From Streptococcus pneumoniae (lineage in GTDB: Bacteria; Bacillota; Bacilli; Lactobacillales; Streptococcaceae), in NCBI RefSeq assembly GCF_001096185.1, contig NZ_CRPU01000001.1:310001-374000 (forward strand): a stretch of DNA of 64,000 nt, read 5' to 3'. The position numbers were made by a program, and so were the translations under genes. Below, one piece after another: positions 48,664-57,735 of this stretch (positions within the stretch are counted from its first letter, which is position 1; each line of letters opens with the position of its first letter). Under the pieces are notes generated by a model. That model was given only the letters and a program-made list of their open reading frames with translations, was not told where the DNA came from and searched no databases.

Positions 48664-50139
48664 TTATTTTTTGTTTTTCAAGAATTCATCGTATTGTTTT
48701 TGCATTTCGTTCAATACTTTTTCGTAGGCACCTTCAGATTTCAATTTTTCCATCAATTCTGGAATAGCTTTATCTGGGTCTACAGTACCAGTGTTGATAG
48801 CTGTATCAAATTGTTGCATTGTGTTAGAAATAGCTGAGATTTCAGATTTCACATTGTCAGTATTAAAGATAAATCCAAGCGCTGGAGATTCTTTAGCTTC
48901 TGCCAATTCTTTCTTAGAATTTTCGATTTGTTGGTCTGTAACGTTTTCGTTGATGTAAAGGATCCAGTTGTTACCAGTGTTCCATCCACCCATGTGAGTG
49001 TTTCCTTTGTAGCCATCAAGAACGCGAACACGGTTTTCTTTACCTTCAATTTTTTCCCAGTTCTTACCTTCTGGACCGTAAACAAGACCGTTCAAAAGTT
49101 CTGGGTTCGTATTCAAGAGGTTCAACACTTCCATTGATTTTTCTTTGTTCTTAGAGTTGTTTGAGATGACAAAGTTAGCAACTTGTGTTGTTTGGTTTTT
49201 CTTAATGAAGTTAGTGAATGATTTGATTTGGATATCTTTGTTAGCAACACGTGAAAGCAAGCTGTTACCGTAGTCAGCTGGTCCTACTGTTTCTTCACGA
49301 ACGAACCAAGTATCTTGTTGAAGGTCAAATGAAGTATCGCTTGTTGCTACGTCTTTTGGAATGTAGCCAGCTTCATAGAATTTGTGAAGAGTCTTCAAGT
49401 GTTCTTTGAAACGAGGAACGTCATAACGGTTTACAATCTTAGTAGTATCCCCTTCAAGGTCGATAACGAATGGAAGACCGTTTGCTACTGGGTAGTCAAA
49501 GTTCTCAGAAGGGATGAAGTTCTTAGTAGCTGCAAATGGTACTACGTCTGGAGCTTTTTCTTTGATTTGTTTCAAGACTGGCTCAAGAGTTTCGTAAGAA
49601 GTAACACCTGAAATATCGATACCATATTTGGCAAGGAGAGTTCCGTTGAAGGCGAAGTTTTGAGATGATGCAACGTTGGCTGCAACTGGAACAGCGTAAA
49701 TTTTACCGTTTACAGTATTACCCTTGATGTAGGCTGGGTCAAGTGCTTTGTAAAGGTCTTTACCTTCTTTTTTGTACAATTCTGTCAAGTCAGCATAAGC
49801 ACCTTTTTGAGCATTTACAATATAGTTATCTGCAAAGGCAATATCATAGTTTTCACCAGATGATGTGATAACTGACATTTTCTTACCATAGTCACCCCAG
49901 CCAAGGTATTGGATATCCAATTTGGCACCAACTTTTTCTTCGATGATTTTGTTGGCATTTGCTAACAATTCATCCAAGTTGTCTGGTTTGTCACCGATTT
50001 GGTACATTTTGATAACAGGTTTGTCACCTGAATCAGCAGCTTTTTTGCTGTTACCTGTCAAGTTGCCACAAGCAGCAAGACCTGCAGCCAAAGCGACTAC
50101 ACTAGCAGATGCAAAAGCATATTTTTTCCAGTTTTTCAT
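48664..50139 (-). CDS. Sugar ABC transporter substrate-binding lipoprotein
   Basis: 491 residues from the ATG at 50139. Lipobox LAAC with lipidated C24, then an SBP family 1 fold as in large oligosaccharide-binding proteins (LplA/YtcQ type). Third gene of an operon with two permeases but no ATPase, so it probably uses the shared MsmK ATPase. Ligand unknown, plausibly a complex glycan. A cre site at the operon start indicates carbon-catabolite control. Confidence 0.88.
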   Translation of the reverse strand: MKNWKKYAFASASVVALAAGLAACGNLTGNSKKAADSGDKPVIKMYQIGDKPDNLDELLANANKIIEEKVGAKLDIQYLGWGDYGKKMSVITSSGENYDIAFADNYIVNAQKGAYADLTELYKKEGKDLYKALDPAYIKGNTVNGKIYAVPVAANVASSQNFAFNGTLLAKYGIDISGVTSYETLEPVLKQIKEKAPDVVPFAATKNFIPSENFDYPVANGLPFVIDLEGDTTKIVNRYDVPRFKEHLKTLHKFYEAGYIPKDVATSDTSFDLQQDTWFVREETVGPADYGNSLLSRVANKDIQIKSFTNFIKKNQTTQVANFVISNNSKNKEKSMEVLNLLNTNPELLNGLVYGPEGKNWEKIEGKENRVRVLDGYKGNTHMGGWNTGNNWILYINENVTDQQIENSKKELAEAKESPALGFIFNTDNVKSEISAISNTMQQFDTAINTGTVDPDKAIPELMEKLKSEGAYEKVLNEMQKQYDEFLKNKK

Positions 50140-50242
50140 GATAAAAACTCCTTTTTTTATTTTTAAACTTATAAACAATGTAATGATCTTAACTTCACTC
50201 AAGGGAAGTTTGGAAACGAGAAATGTTCTTTCTCAATAAGCA

Positions 50243-51166
50243 CTATTCTTTCACACCACCGATAGTTAAACCTTTTACAAAGTAGCGTTGGAAGAATGGA
50301 TACAAAATCGCGATTGGAAGGGTTGCAACCACAACCATGGCCATACGACCTGTTTCTTTCGGTAGAGCAACTCCCAGTTGACCAGTCAAGCCGACCGCTT
50401 TGGCAATGTAGTCCATATTTTGCTGGATTTGCATGAGCAAATATTGCAATGGATACAAGTTGTCACTCTTGATGTAAAGAAGGGCGTTGAACCAGTCATT
50501 CCAGAAACCAAGAGCTGTCAAAAGCGTGATGGTTGCGATACCTGGTAGTGACAATGGCAAACAGATTTGGAAGAAAATCCGAGCCTCACTAGCACCATCG
50601 ATACGAGCCGATTCGAGAATGGCTTCTGGAATGGTCTTCTTGAAGAAGGAACGCATCAAGATGATGTTAAATGGTGAGAGAAGCATTGGAACAATCAAGG
50701 CCCAAACAGTATCCCCAAGCTGAAGCACACGAGTCACCATGATATAACCTGGTACCAAACCAGCGTTGAACAACATACTGAGCAGAACGAAGATGGTAAA
50801 GAATCTGCGATACTTAAAGGTTGTCCGTGAAATGGCGTAGGCATAGGTTGTTGTGATAAAAACGTTTGTGATAGTCCCCACCACTGTTACAAAGACTGAG
50901 ATGAAGAGGGCTTGGAGGATTTTATCCTTAAACTGTGCCAAGAACTCAAAACCATCTAATCCAAATTGGGATGGGAAGAAGCTATATCCATTTTGGAGGA
51001 TACTCTTTTCATCTGTCACCGAAATAACAATAACGAATACGAAGGGTAGGATACAAGAGAGGGCAATCAGACCAGAAATGGTACTAAAGAAGATATCTGC
51101 TTTCTTACTGAAGGAGTGAATGCCGACATTATCAATTTTTTCTTTTTTAATTTTCTTTTCTGCCAT
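50243..51166 (-). CDS. Sugar ABC transporter permease (MalG/LplC type)
   Basis: 307 residues, six membrane helices, EAA motif ESARIDGASEARIFFQICLP (about 188-207). C-terminal VKGLTIGGVKE is typical of LplC-like permeases. Partner of the permease encoded directly upstream. Confidence 0.92.
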   Translation of the reverse strand: MAEKKIKKEKIDNVGIHSFSKKADIFFSTISGLIALSCILPFVFVIVISVTDEKSILQNGYSFFPSQFGLDGFEFLAQFKDKILQALFISVFVTVVGTITNVFITTTYAYAISRTTFKYRRFFTIFVLLSMLFNAGLVPGYIMVTRVLQLGDTVWALIVPMLLSPFNIILMRSFFKKTIPEAILESARIDGASEARIFFQICLPLSLPGIATITLLTALGFWNDWFNALLYIKSDNLYPLQYLLMQIQQNMDYIAKAVGLTGQLGVALPKETGRMAMVVVATLPIAILYPFFQRYFVKGLTIGGVKE

Positions 51167-51178
51167 ATTCTCCTCCTT

Positions 51179-52108
51179 TTAGAACAAGGCTGAGTTTGGA
51201 TCAACTCGTCTTGCCAGTAAGTTTGATAGAACCACCAGAATCAAGCCGACTACTGATTGGTAGAGACCTGCTGCTGAAGCCATCCCGATGTCCGCTGTCT
51301 GGGTCAATCCATTATATACATATACGTCCAAGACGTTGGTTACGTTATAAAGCTGACCAGCATTGTGGGGGATTTGGTAAAAGAGACCGAAGTCTGCGCG
51401 GAAGATATTTCCGACTGCAAGGATGGTCAATACAGTTACCAGCGGTGTCAACTGCGGAATGGTTACATTGCGAATCCGTTGCCATTTGCTAGCTCCGTCC
51501 ACTGTCGCTGCTTCGTAGTAGGTTGGATCAATTCCCATGATTGTCGCATAGTACATGACACTGCTATATCCAAAACCTTTCCAAATACCTAAGAAAAGTA
51601 GGAGATAAGGCCAAATTCCCAAATCAGCGTAGAAATTGACTTCTTTGAGACCAAGACTTTCCAATAAATGATTGAACACCCCTTTATCAATATTTAGGAA
51701 GGCATCTGTAAAGAAACTGATGATAACCCAAGACAAGAAGTAAGGGAACAACATAGAAGTTTGGAAAATCTTCACCATTCTCTTAGAACGGAGCTCGCTG
51801 AGGATAATGGCAATCCCTACAGATACAACTAAACCTAGAAAGATAAAGCCAAGATTGTAGAGGACCGTATTTCGTGTGATAATAAAGGCGTCTCTTGAAC
51901 TAAATAAGAATCTGAAATTATCGAGTCCGACCCATTTACTATTTATGATACTATCTATGAAACCATTACTGGTCATGTGGTAGTCTTTGAAGGCAACCAC
52001 ATTTCCAAATACTGGAATGTAAAAGAATAGAATCAACCAGAGTGCCCCTGGCAAAACCATCAAGAGAAAGATCCAGTTGTCTCTCAAGGTTTTTGAAAAC
52101 TTATTCAT
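51179..52108 (-). CDS. Sugar ABC transporter permease (MalF/LplB type)
   Basis: 309 residues from the ATG at 52108 (GGGAGGAAATT). Six helices and an EAA motif EAATVDGASKWQRIRNVTIP (about 203-222). First gene of the operon; forms the heterodimeric channel with the next permease. Confidence 0.92.
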   Translation of the reverse strand: MNKFSKTLRDNWIFLLMVLPGALWLILFFYIPVFGNVVAFKDYHMTSNGFIDSIINSKWVGLDNFRFLFSSRDAFIITRNTVLYNLGFIFLGLVVSVGIAIILSELRSKRMVKIFQTSMLFPYFLSWVIISFFTDAFLNIDKGVFNHLLESLGLKEVNFYADLGIWPYLLLFLGIWKGFGYSSVMYYATIMGIDPTYYEAATVDGASKWQRIRNVTIPQLTPLVTVLTILAVGNIFRADFGLFYQIPHNAGQLYNVTNVLDVYVYNGLTQTADIGMASAAGLYQSVVGLILVVLSNLLARRVDPNSALF

Positions 52109-52161
52109 AATTTCCTCCCTTTTTATTTTGATATCCATCTAAAAATTCCTTTTTAGACTTT

Positions 52162-52186
52162 TGATAACGATTACATTATTAGTATA
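52162..52186 (-). promoter_or_regulatory. Promoter and CcpA cre site of the sugar ABC operon
   Basis: TGATAACGATTACA (52162-52175) fits the cre consensus TGNAANCGNTTNCA in all but one position. On the minus strand it lies just downstream of a TATACT -10 box (complement of 52181-52186), so CcpA would act as a roadblock when glucose is present. Confidence 0.7.
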
Positions 52187-52433
52187 CTCCTATTTGCAGA
52201 TGAGGTTAAACTCCTAATTATAGAAAAAACTCCACAAATTATGTAGCAGATTTAAAACTTTATCACCACTATCAAACAAATGTCCTAAATCAATTGTTTA
52301 TTTTATCTCTATTAGCCCAGTGATGGCGTCACTCTGTTACCCTGTGCTAGCTCTCTCAAACAAAATTTTAGGACAACTGACGCTAGCTAGTATTTTCAGA
52401 AGAAAAGTAACCGTCCAATAACGAAGTATATGG

Positions 52434-52485
52434 AAAAATCTCCAGACTAGAGAACTTACGGATAGTTCCTAATCTGGAGATTTTT
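52434..52485 (-). terminator. Terminator of the surface protein gene
   Basis: AAAAATCTCCAGA (52434-52446) pairs fully with TCTGGAGATTTTT (52473-52485); GAACT/AGTTC forms an inner stem. The remaining 52187-52433 shows no gene. Confidence 0.85.
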
Positions 52486-52494
52486 AATATATTA

Positions 52495-55400
52495 TTAGGC
52501 GTTTGCTTTCAACTTAGCAATAACCTCTTTAAGATTATCAATCAACTCTGCTTCAGTATGCTCAGAGCCTTTTTCATCTGCCAAGAAGGAAACTGCTTTT
52601 TGAAGTTCTTCTTGAGAGTTTTCAAGGACATCCTTATCTACTGTTTCAAGGTTTGAGTCTTTAAGAAGTTTACTTAATTCCTTGGCTAATTTCTCGAGTT
52701 CTGATTCTTTGTTGCGACGAGCTAGGAGGAAGAAGAGGAGACCTAAAAGCACTAGGATACTTGCTGCAATAATCCCTACTGGGACTTGAGTTTGGACTAC
52801 AGGCTTATCTGCTTCTGGTGCTGACTCAGAAACTTTTTGTTCTCCAGCCTTCGTTGCTGACTGACTTTCCTTAATGGACTCTAGGGAAGCAATCGCATCT
52901 TTGACTGTTTGCAAGATATGGCGTAAACCTTGCTCTGTCAAACTACCATCTGCAAGAGCTTTCTTAGCCTCTGCCAAAACCAGACGTGCTGAATCTGTAA
53001 TAGGATTTGATACAGCTGTCAACGATCTCAAAAGATTTTCTAAGGTTTGAACCTGCTTACTTAGTTCTGACTTGTCTAAAGTTCCTTGACCCTGAGTTGC
53101 TGAACGAACAGTATCGTCTTCTCTATTCGCTGTATTTACAGTAGGTTCCGTAGTTGTCACTGGAGCTACAGACGAACGAGCAGTGGTTTCTGAAGGACTG
53201 TCAGTGCTTCGTTCATCTTGTCCAGAATTTGCTTGCCCACTATCTGATGGACTTGTTGGTTCTGTAGTGTTCACATTGCTAGCATTTCCAGGTTGGTTAT
53301 TAGTCGTTAGGAGGTGACGAGGAGATGGAATAGGATTGATACGATTGATTTCATCAATTGCTCTCGCTAGAGCAGCACTAACCGCATTTTGAGCTGCCTC
53401 TGCTTCATCTGCTGTATTCGCATTAGCAGGTTGCTTATCAATGGCATCTGTTTGCGCTTTGGCTTTCTCTTTCGCGTCTGCCTTAGCTGCGTCTTTTTCA
53501 CCTTGACTTAACTTATCGTTGTTGTCAATGGCTTGAAGTTTGGCATCCAACTCATCTTGAATGGCTTGTTTTGCCTTCTCTTTCCCTACTGGGTTCACCT
53601 TCTGAACATCGGCTTCTCCGGTAGCTTGAGCTGTATCAACAGTACCTTGAGCTGCCTCTGCTTCATCTGGTGTATTCGCATTGGCTGGCTGTTTATCGAT
53701 GGCATCTGTCTGCGCTTTGGCTTTCGCTTTCGCGTCTTCCTTAGCTGCGTCTTTTTCACCTTGACTTAACTTATTGTTGTTGTCAATGGCTTGAAGTTTG
53801 GCATCCAACTCATCTTGAATGGCTTGTTTTGCCTTCTCTTTCCCTACTGGGTTCACCTTCTGAACATCGGCTTCCCCTGTAGTTTGAGCTGTTGTGACCG
53901 CTGTTTGAGAACCAGCACCTGTAATAGCAAGGTTCGCTTTTCTAGCTTCCTCTTTTGCCTGCTCCTTAGCCCTAGACTTTTCAGTTGGCGACAAGTGACC
54001 ATTATCTTCAATACTTTGCTCTTTTTCAGTCAACTTAGCAGTTACAGCATCGTTTGCTTTCTTTTTAATTTGCACCTCTTCATTCAACTTTTTCTGCTGC
54101 GCTACAGCATCTTCTGCTACTGTTTTGTAGCTAGCTGTAGTACTAGTGTCAGAATTCAGTGCATCTTTAATTTTTTGCAATTTTGCCTCATAGACTGCTT
54201 TGGTTTCTGGCGTTGACCACTTAGTATCGTCATCTAATTGTTCTTTTAATTTATCATACGTCTTAGTCAACAACGCTTTAGCTGCTTTTTTAGTATCCTG
54301 AGTTATACTAAATTCTAGTCCAGCGATAGGTAGGGCATAGTGCTTCCACGGAATTTGGTATCCCATACCCAAATGAGTATTATCCGCAGAACTGATACGC
54401 ACAGTATATTCAGTGTATCCGATAGGAATCTCAATATCTTTACTTGTAAACGTACCTGTCCTTCCGTTGGGACTGTAGAGCCTATCAGCTAATTTCTTGT
54501 TTAGGTCTTCTGGGGTTGTGGAACCTCTAGGAGTGTCAAAACGTTGAGAATTTCCATCTTGAGCCGCAATCACTTGCATATTAGCATCTTTTTTGCCCAC
54601 TGAAGGATCAAAAGTAACACTATAAAGATTGGTAAATGGGCTATTCTCGTTAGTTCGCCCCAACACTTCAACCTTATACTTGGCTTTTCGACCACCTATA
54701 TCTCCTGTATAGCCAGTCTTGAACGAGACCTTTGTAGTTGATCCGACAGTAGGAGAAAAAGCTTTAAATGTTTTTTCTATTCCATTGTAGCCTTTTAAGC
54801 CTCTAGCAACTATGTTTCCTTCACCATTTTCTATATACTTTGTTTTGTCAAATACTTCTTGATCTCTAGTTTTTTCAGTTCTTACTTCTGATAAAAGCAA
54901 GACATGGTCATTTCCACGATCTACGACAGATTCTAAAGTCCATGTGGTATTTGTATACGGACTTTTTTTTACAGTATTCACTGTCTCAATCGGAAAGACA
55001 CCGTCTACTGTTTTTCTTGCAACAGCAAACTTCCCCTGTCCTTCTGAATCTCTTACAGCCTTCCACCCTCCGAACTCATTTAATTCTTGTACTGTACCCG
55101 GGGCTATATTCTTGTCAGCCGCAACCTGATCTATGTTTGCAAGTTTTGTTTCGTTGTTAATTGTATCAGATAAATTCACTAGCTTAGCCAGCAGTCCGTC
55201 TACATTTTCATTCTCATTCGGCGCTTCAAAAACTTGATTCGCATCAGGATCGTCAGTTTGTTCAGAAGATGTTGAAAGGTCTCGGCGCGACCTCTTCTTA
55301 GGTTTATCTTCTAAGGAGTTGGATGGAGTAGTATCAGAGACAGATTGTTCTTGAGAATCTGTTCCATCTTGAACTCTATCTGAAACTGGATTTGTATCTT

Positions 55401-55731
55401 TAGAAGTAGTAACAGCTCCAGTTGCTCCACCTTCAATTCCTTCAGCACTACTAGCCTTCTCCTTTACTACATTTGTACTATCAGAGTTATCCAAATTTTC
55501 TTTATTAGAATCTCCTTGAGAATGCTCTATCTTATCTGAATTACTCCTTGAGTCAGGTCCTTCTACTTGGTGCACTCCTCTATCTCCAGAATCTTTTTCA
55601 GCAGCAGATACAACTCCGCTTCCCATAAAAAGATAGAGCGTTGCCACCGCTACCGATGCAGCACCAAAACTAACCTTACGAATCGAAAACCGCAAGCGCT
55701 TTTCTCTATCTTCATTACCTTTATAAAACAT
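52495..55731 (-). CDS. Large YSIRK-type surface protein with transmembrane anchor and no LPXTG
   Basis: 1078 residues. YSIRK-like signal (RFSIRKVSFGAASVAVA, 14-30), cleavage near residue 43, a Ser/Asp/Glu-rich low-complexity region (45-165), a putative ligand domain (about 190-480), a charged helical region, two nearly identical 86-residue DUF1542-like repeats (about 611-783, NPVGKEKAKQAIQDELDAKL...), a Ser/Thr-rich stalk, then one membrane helix (VPVGIIAASILVLLGLLFFL, about 982-1002) and a 75-residue charged helical tail. There is no LPXTG, so sortase anchoring is not expected; the tail would be cytoplasmic. Function unknown, adhesin likely. Its promoter contains a poly-G run. Confidence 0.85.
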   Translation of the reverse strand: MFYKGNEDREKRLRFSIRKVSFGAASVAVATLYLFMGSGVVSAAEKDSGDRGVHQVEGPDSRSNSDKIEHSQGDSNKENLDNSDSTNVVKEKASSAEGIEGGATGAVTTSKDTNPVSDRVQDGTDSQEQSVSDTTPSNSLEDKPKKRSRRDLSTSSEQTDDPDANQVFEAPNENENVDGLLAKLVNLSDTINNETKLANIDQVAADKNIAPGTVQELNEFGGWKAVRDSEGQGKFAVARKTVDGVFPIETVNTVKKSPYTNTTWTLESVVDRGNDHVLLLSEVRTEKTRDQEVFDKTKYIENGEGNIVARGLKGYNGIEKTFKAFSPTVGSTTKVSFKTGYTGDIGGRKAKYKVEVLGRTNENSPFTNLYSVTFDPSVGKKDANMQVIAAQDGNSQRFDTPRGSTTPEDLNKKLADRLYSPNGRTGTFTSKDIEIPIGYTEYTVRISSADNTHLGMGYQIPWKHYALPIAGLEFSITQDTKKAAKALLTKTYDKLKEQLDDDTKWSTPETKAVYEAKLQKIKDALNSDTSTTASYKTVAEDAVAQQKKLNEEVQIKKKANDAVTAKLTEKEQSIEDNGHLSPTEKSRAKEQAKEEARKANLAITGAGSQTAVTTAQTTGEADVQKVNPVGKEKAKQAIQDELDAKLQAIDNNNKLSQGEKDAAKEDAKAKAKAQTDAIDKQPANANTPDEAEAAQGTVDTAQATGEADVQKVNPVGKEKAKQAIQDELDAKLQAIDNNDKLSQGEKDAAKADAKEKAKAQTDAIDKQPANANTADEAEAAQNAVSAALARAIDEINRINPIPSPRHLLTTNNQPGNASNVNTTEPTSPSDSGQANSGQDERSTDSPSETTARSSVAPVTTTEPTVNTANREDDTVRSATQGQGTLDKSELSKQVQTLENLLRSLTAVSNPITDSARLVLAEAKKALADGSLTEQGLRHILQTVKDAIASLESIKESQSATKAGEQKVSESAPEADKPVVQTQVPVGIIAASILVLLGLLFFLLARRNKESELEKLAKELSKLLKDSNLETVDKDVLENSQEELQKAVSFLADEKGSEHTEAELIDNLKEVIAKLKANA
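53383..53898 (-). repeat. Two tandem 258-bp repeats in the surface protein gene
   Basis: Unit length 258 bp (86 codons); the two copies differ at only a few positions, so copy number could change by recombination. Confidence 0.85.
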
Positions 55732-55750
55732 ATATCATTTTGCTCCTTTT

Positions 55751-55764
55751 CCGATAATTATCGG
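55751..55764. promoter_or_regulatory. Perfect palindrome in the surface-protein leader
   Basis: CCGATAATTATCGG lies between the putative -10 (TATATT) and the ribosome site (AAAGGAG); a candidate repressor site or 5' hairpin. Confidence 0.45.
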
Positions 55765-55792
55765 TTAATATATAATGGAAGGACAAATAAAA

Positions 55793-55802
55793 CCCCCCCC
55801 CC
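55793..55802 (-). promoter_or_regulatory. Homopolymer tract (10 G on the coding strand) in the promoter
   Basis: Ten consecutive C on the plus strand, i.e. G10 for the gene, about 20 nt upstream of TATATT, where the -35 element should be. Slippage here would change promoter geometry. Confidence 0.65.
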
Positions 55803-55905
55803 TAAAATATTTACGCATATTTTAGACTGGCATAATTCATTATACTCTTTTTTGTTTTATAAATCAAATGGTATGAACTAAGCTTGATATGATGCATCTT
55901 ATCCA

Positions 55906-55954
55906 ATTCTTCTGTTTCACGCGAAACACCCTGCTCCAAGCAAGGTGTTCTTGT
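55906..55954. repeat. 49-bp direct repeat, copy 1, with near-parS palindrome
   Basis: Contains TGTTTCACGCGAAACA (55913-55928), one base off the parS consensus TGTTTCACGTGAAACA, followed by the hairpin AACACC...GGTGTT. 47 of 49 bases equal copy 2 at 59298-59346. Confidence 0.7.
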
Positions 55955-55957
55955 ATT

Positions 55958-56074
55958 TATACTCAATGAAAATCAAAGAGCAAACTAGGAAGCTAGCTGC
56001 AGGTTGCTCAAAACACTGCTTTGAGGTTGCAGATGGAAGCTGACGTGGTTTGAAGAGATTTTCGAAGAATATTA
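55958..56074 (+). repeat. BOX element (A-C)
   Basis: TATACTCAATGAAAATCAAAG-type start and TTTTCGAAGAATATTA end, adjacent to the 49-bp repeat. Confidence 0.86.
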
Positions 56075-56113
56075 AACCCCAAATTATTCATATCTCACAC
56101 TAACCAAACAATT

Positions 56114-56160
56114 CAAAAACCACCAGAAGAGCCTTAAAATACTGCCCTTCTGGTGATTTT
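56114..56160. terminator. Terminator downstream of the toxin-antitoxin-chaperone operon
   Basis: CACCAGAAG (56121-56129) pairs with CTTCTGGTG (56147-56155); minus strand ends GGTTTTTG. It works in both directions by shape. The remaining 56161-56326 shows no gene. Confidence 0.75.
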
Positions 56161-56326
56161 CATTGATAGCTGAGTCTCGAAGAAGGTAGAGTTTAAATTG
56201 AAACTACTATCATACAAAACTCTTTGATCCTATTTATTTTTATCACAATTTTGATTTATAGTTCTCCGAATACCTTTTAAATGTGAAAGCATTTCATTGG
56301 AGCTTTGAAAAATACATACACTGTTT

Positions 56327-56761
56327 TTATTCGTATGTTAACTTGATAGAATCTTTGTCTTCAAGCATTTTTTTAATGTTAACGACAGGCAATATGAAGT
56401 TGGGGAACTCATTACCCCGAGTAATCATATCAGATACGATAGGCCGAATATAGGACCAAAGAATTGCTAAACCATTCTCTTTAAGAAAAGTTTCAAAATC
56501 AATATCAAATTCTGTCTCATCATATATAAATGAAAATTCTCCAACAATATCTACAATAAGCTCAAAAGCAGAATCATCTGAATCTATATTTCCTTGCTTT
56601 GTTATCAAGTTAACATAAGCAAGGTTTTCAGATTTTCTTATTAAAATCTGTGCAGACAATTCAGGCTGTAAATTAATAGTACTATTTGTTTGGTCAAAAG
56701 TAGGATTTCTTCGGTATGATACTTCATTTAAAAAATAATCTTTAAATTGTAAAGAGGACAT
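56327..56761 (-). CDS. SecB-like chaperone of a toxin-antitoxin-chaperone module
   Basis: 144 residues, the SecB length. The C-terminal half carries the SecB hallmark: a ~20-residue helix (ILWSYIRPIVSDMITRG, about 101-117) followed by NEFPNFILPVVNI, which parallels the LFPYARxxIxxxxxRGxFPxLxLxPVNF pattern of SecB. Streptococci do not use SecB for general export, so a stand-alone copy points to a TAC system in which it folds or protects the antitoxin. Its ATG overlaps the antitoxin stop codon (TAATG), so the two are translated together. Third gene of the operon. Confidence 0.78.
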   Translation of the reverse strand: MSSLQFKDYFLNEVSYRRNPTFDQTNSTINLQPELSAQILIRKSENLAYVNLITKQGNIDSDDSAFELIVDIVGEFSFIYDETEFDIDFETFLKENGLAILWSYIRPIVSDMITRGNEFPNFILPVVNIKKMLEDKDSIKLTYE

Positions 56762-57105
56762 TAAGCTGCCACCTCACTATTTTCTTTTGTTGTAATTAAG
56801 TTTTCAGAATCTATTGGTAAATATGAAAAACATGACTTCTTGTTTTTTATATTATATTCAGGCATTGCATTTACTTTAGTTACAGAATTCAAATCATCAA
56901 ACTCTTTTTGATTATTTAATTGAGGAGTAAAATGGATTTCATCTTTATATTTTTTAAGACTTCCTGATATATTCAAATCATAATCAAATTCATTGTTTAC
57001 TGAATAAATTTTGTTGGCCTTAATATTTTCAACTAATTCTTGGAACATTGGAGAATCCATCAAAGAAAATTCTTCAGTTCCTAAAAAGTTTGACAATAAA
57101 CTCAT
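56761..57105 (-). CDS. Putative antitoxin with chaperone-addiction role
   Basis: 114 residues from the ATG at 57105 (AAGGAGG 6 nt upstream); a 12-codon extension upstream is inside the toxin's last codons. No membrane segment or known DNA-binding motif; Asn-, Glu- and Lys-rich and acidic, with a low-complexity middle (LNISGSLKKYKDEIHF). I do not recognise the family. Assigned as antitoxin because it lies between an ADP-ribosyltransferase-like gene and a SecB-like gene. In TAC systems the antitoxin's C-terminal segment is what the chaperone holds. Confidence 0.6.
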   Translation of the reverse strand: MSLLSNFLGTEEFSLMDSPMFQELVENIKANKIYSVNNEFDYDLNISGSLKKYKDEIHFTPQLNNQKEFDDLNSVTKVNAMPEYNIKNKKSCFSYLPIDSENLITTKENSEVAA

Positions 57106-57119
57106 AAAAGCCTCCTTAT

Positions 57120-57707
57120 TTATAAAATGTTTGTAATACAATTTAAATCACGGATACAAATTTCCTCTCCATTCTTTCCGTCAATTACTGGTAAAGATGG
57201 AATAGCAGTATATGTTTTGGACTGCACTGCTTCATAATTCTTCCCATGCTGAGACGCTAAATCAAGCAACAGTTCAATAATTAATCCTTGATTTTGGTTA
57301 AGAAGAGTAGCTCTATTTTTGGCTCCGCTACCTGAAATACCTGCAATCTCACGTTCAATTTGAATAGATGCCGCTTGTCGATATTCCTCTAATAACCTTT
57401 GTTTTTTTGGGTTATCTAAAATAAAAATCTTATCTATAGATTTTAGGGTGATTTTAGCATGAATTAACTCAGGCCTAACCCCAGGTTTGCTTAGTTCAAA
57501 TGACTTATACTTTGCGACATAAGCAGAAGCAATCGTTTTACCAGTATCTTTGTTAAAAGGTAGAAAAAAGTAAATACCATTACCCAAATCGTTCGGATGT
57601 CTCTGTTTATGAATACCAGGTTTATATTTCTCATAAGAAAACCCAGCAGATAGAATCTTTTCTTTCCTTTTATTGGTGGTGCCGTGCCACCCACTATATT
57701 GTAGCAT
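57120..57707 (-). CDS. ADP-ribosyltransferase-like toxin
   Basis: 195 residues from the ATG at 57707, with AGGAGG 5 nt upstream; 19 codons of upstream open frame overlap the promoter and are excluded. Motifs of PARP/ART-type enzymes are seen in order: GWHGTT (H8) for NAD binding, GNGIYFF (Y46, 42-48) plus AYVAKYK, and a C-terminal NGEEICIRD with E181/E182 as the catalytic glutamate, i.e. an H-Y-E triad. No secretion signal, so it acts inside the cell. The operon layout (ART toxin, antitoxin, SecB-like chaperone) equals the CmdTAC anti-phage module, whose toxin modifies mRNA; that target is inference here. Confidence 0.72.
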   Translation of the reverse strand: MLQYSGWHGTTNKRKEKILSAGFSYEKYKPGIHKQRHPNDLGNGIYFFLPFNKDTGKTIASAYVAKYKSFELSKPGVRPELIHAKITLKSIDKIFILDNPKKQRLLEEYRQAASIQIEREIAGISGSGAKNRATLLNQNQGLIIELLLDLASQHGKNYEAVQSKTYTAIPSLPVIDGKNGEEICIRDLNCITNIL

Positions 57708-57721
57708 AGAACCTCCTGATG

Positions 57722-57734
57722 AAGCTACTAGCTT
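57722..57734. promoter_or_regulatory. Palindrome at the transcription start of the TAC operon
   Basis: AAGCTA-C-TAGCTT is a perfect dyad directly downstream of the -10 box, well placed for autoregulation by the antitoxin. Confidence 0.5.
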
Positions 57735-57735
57735 A

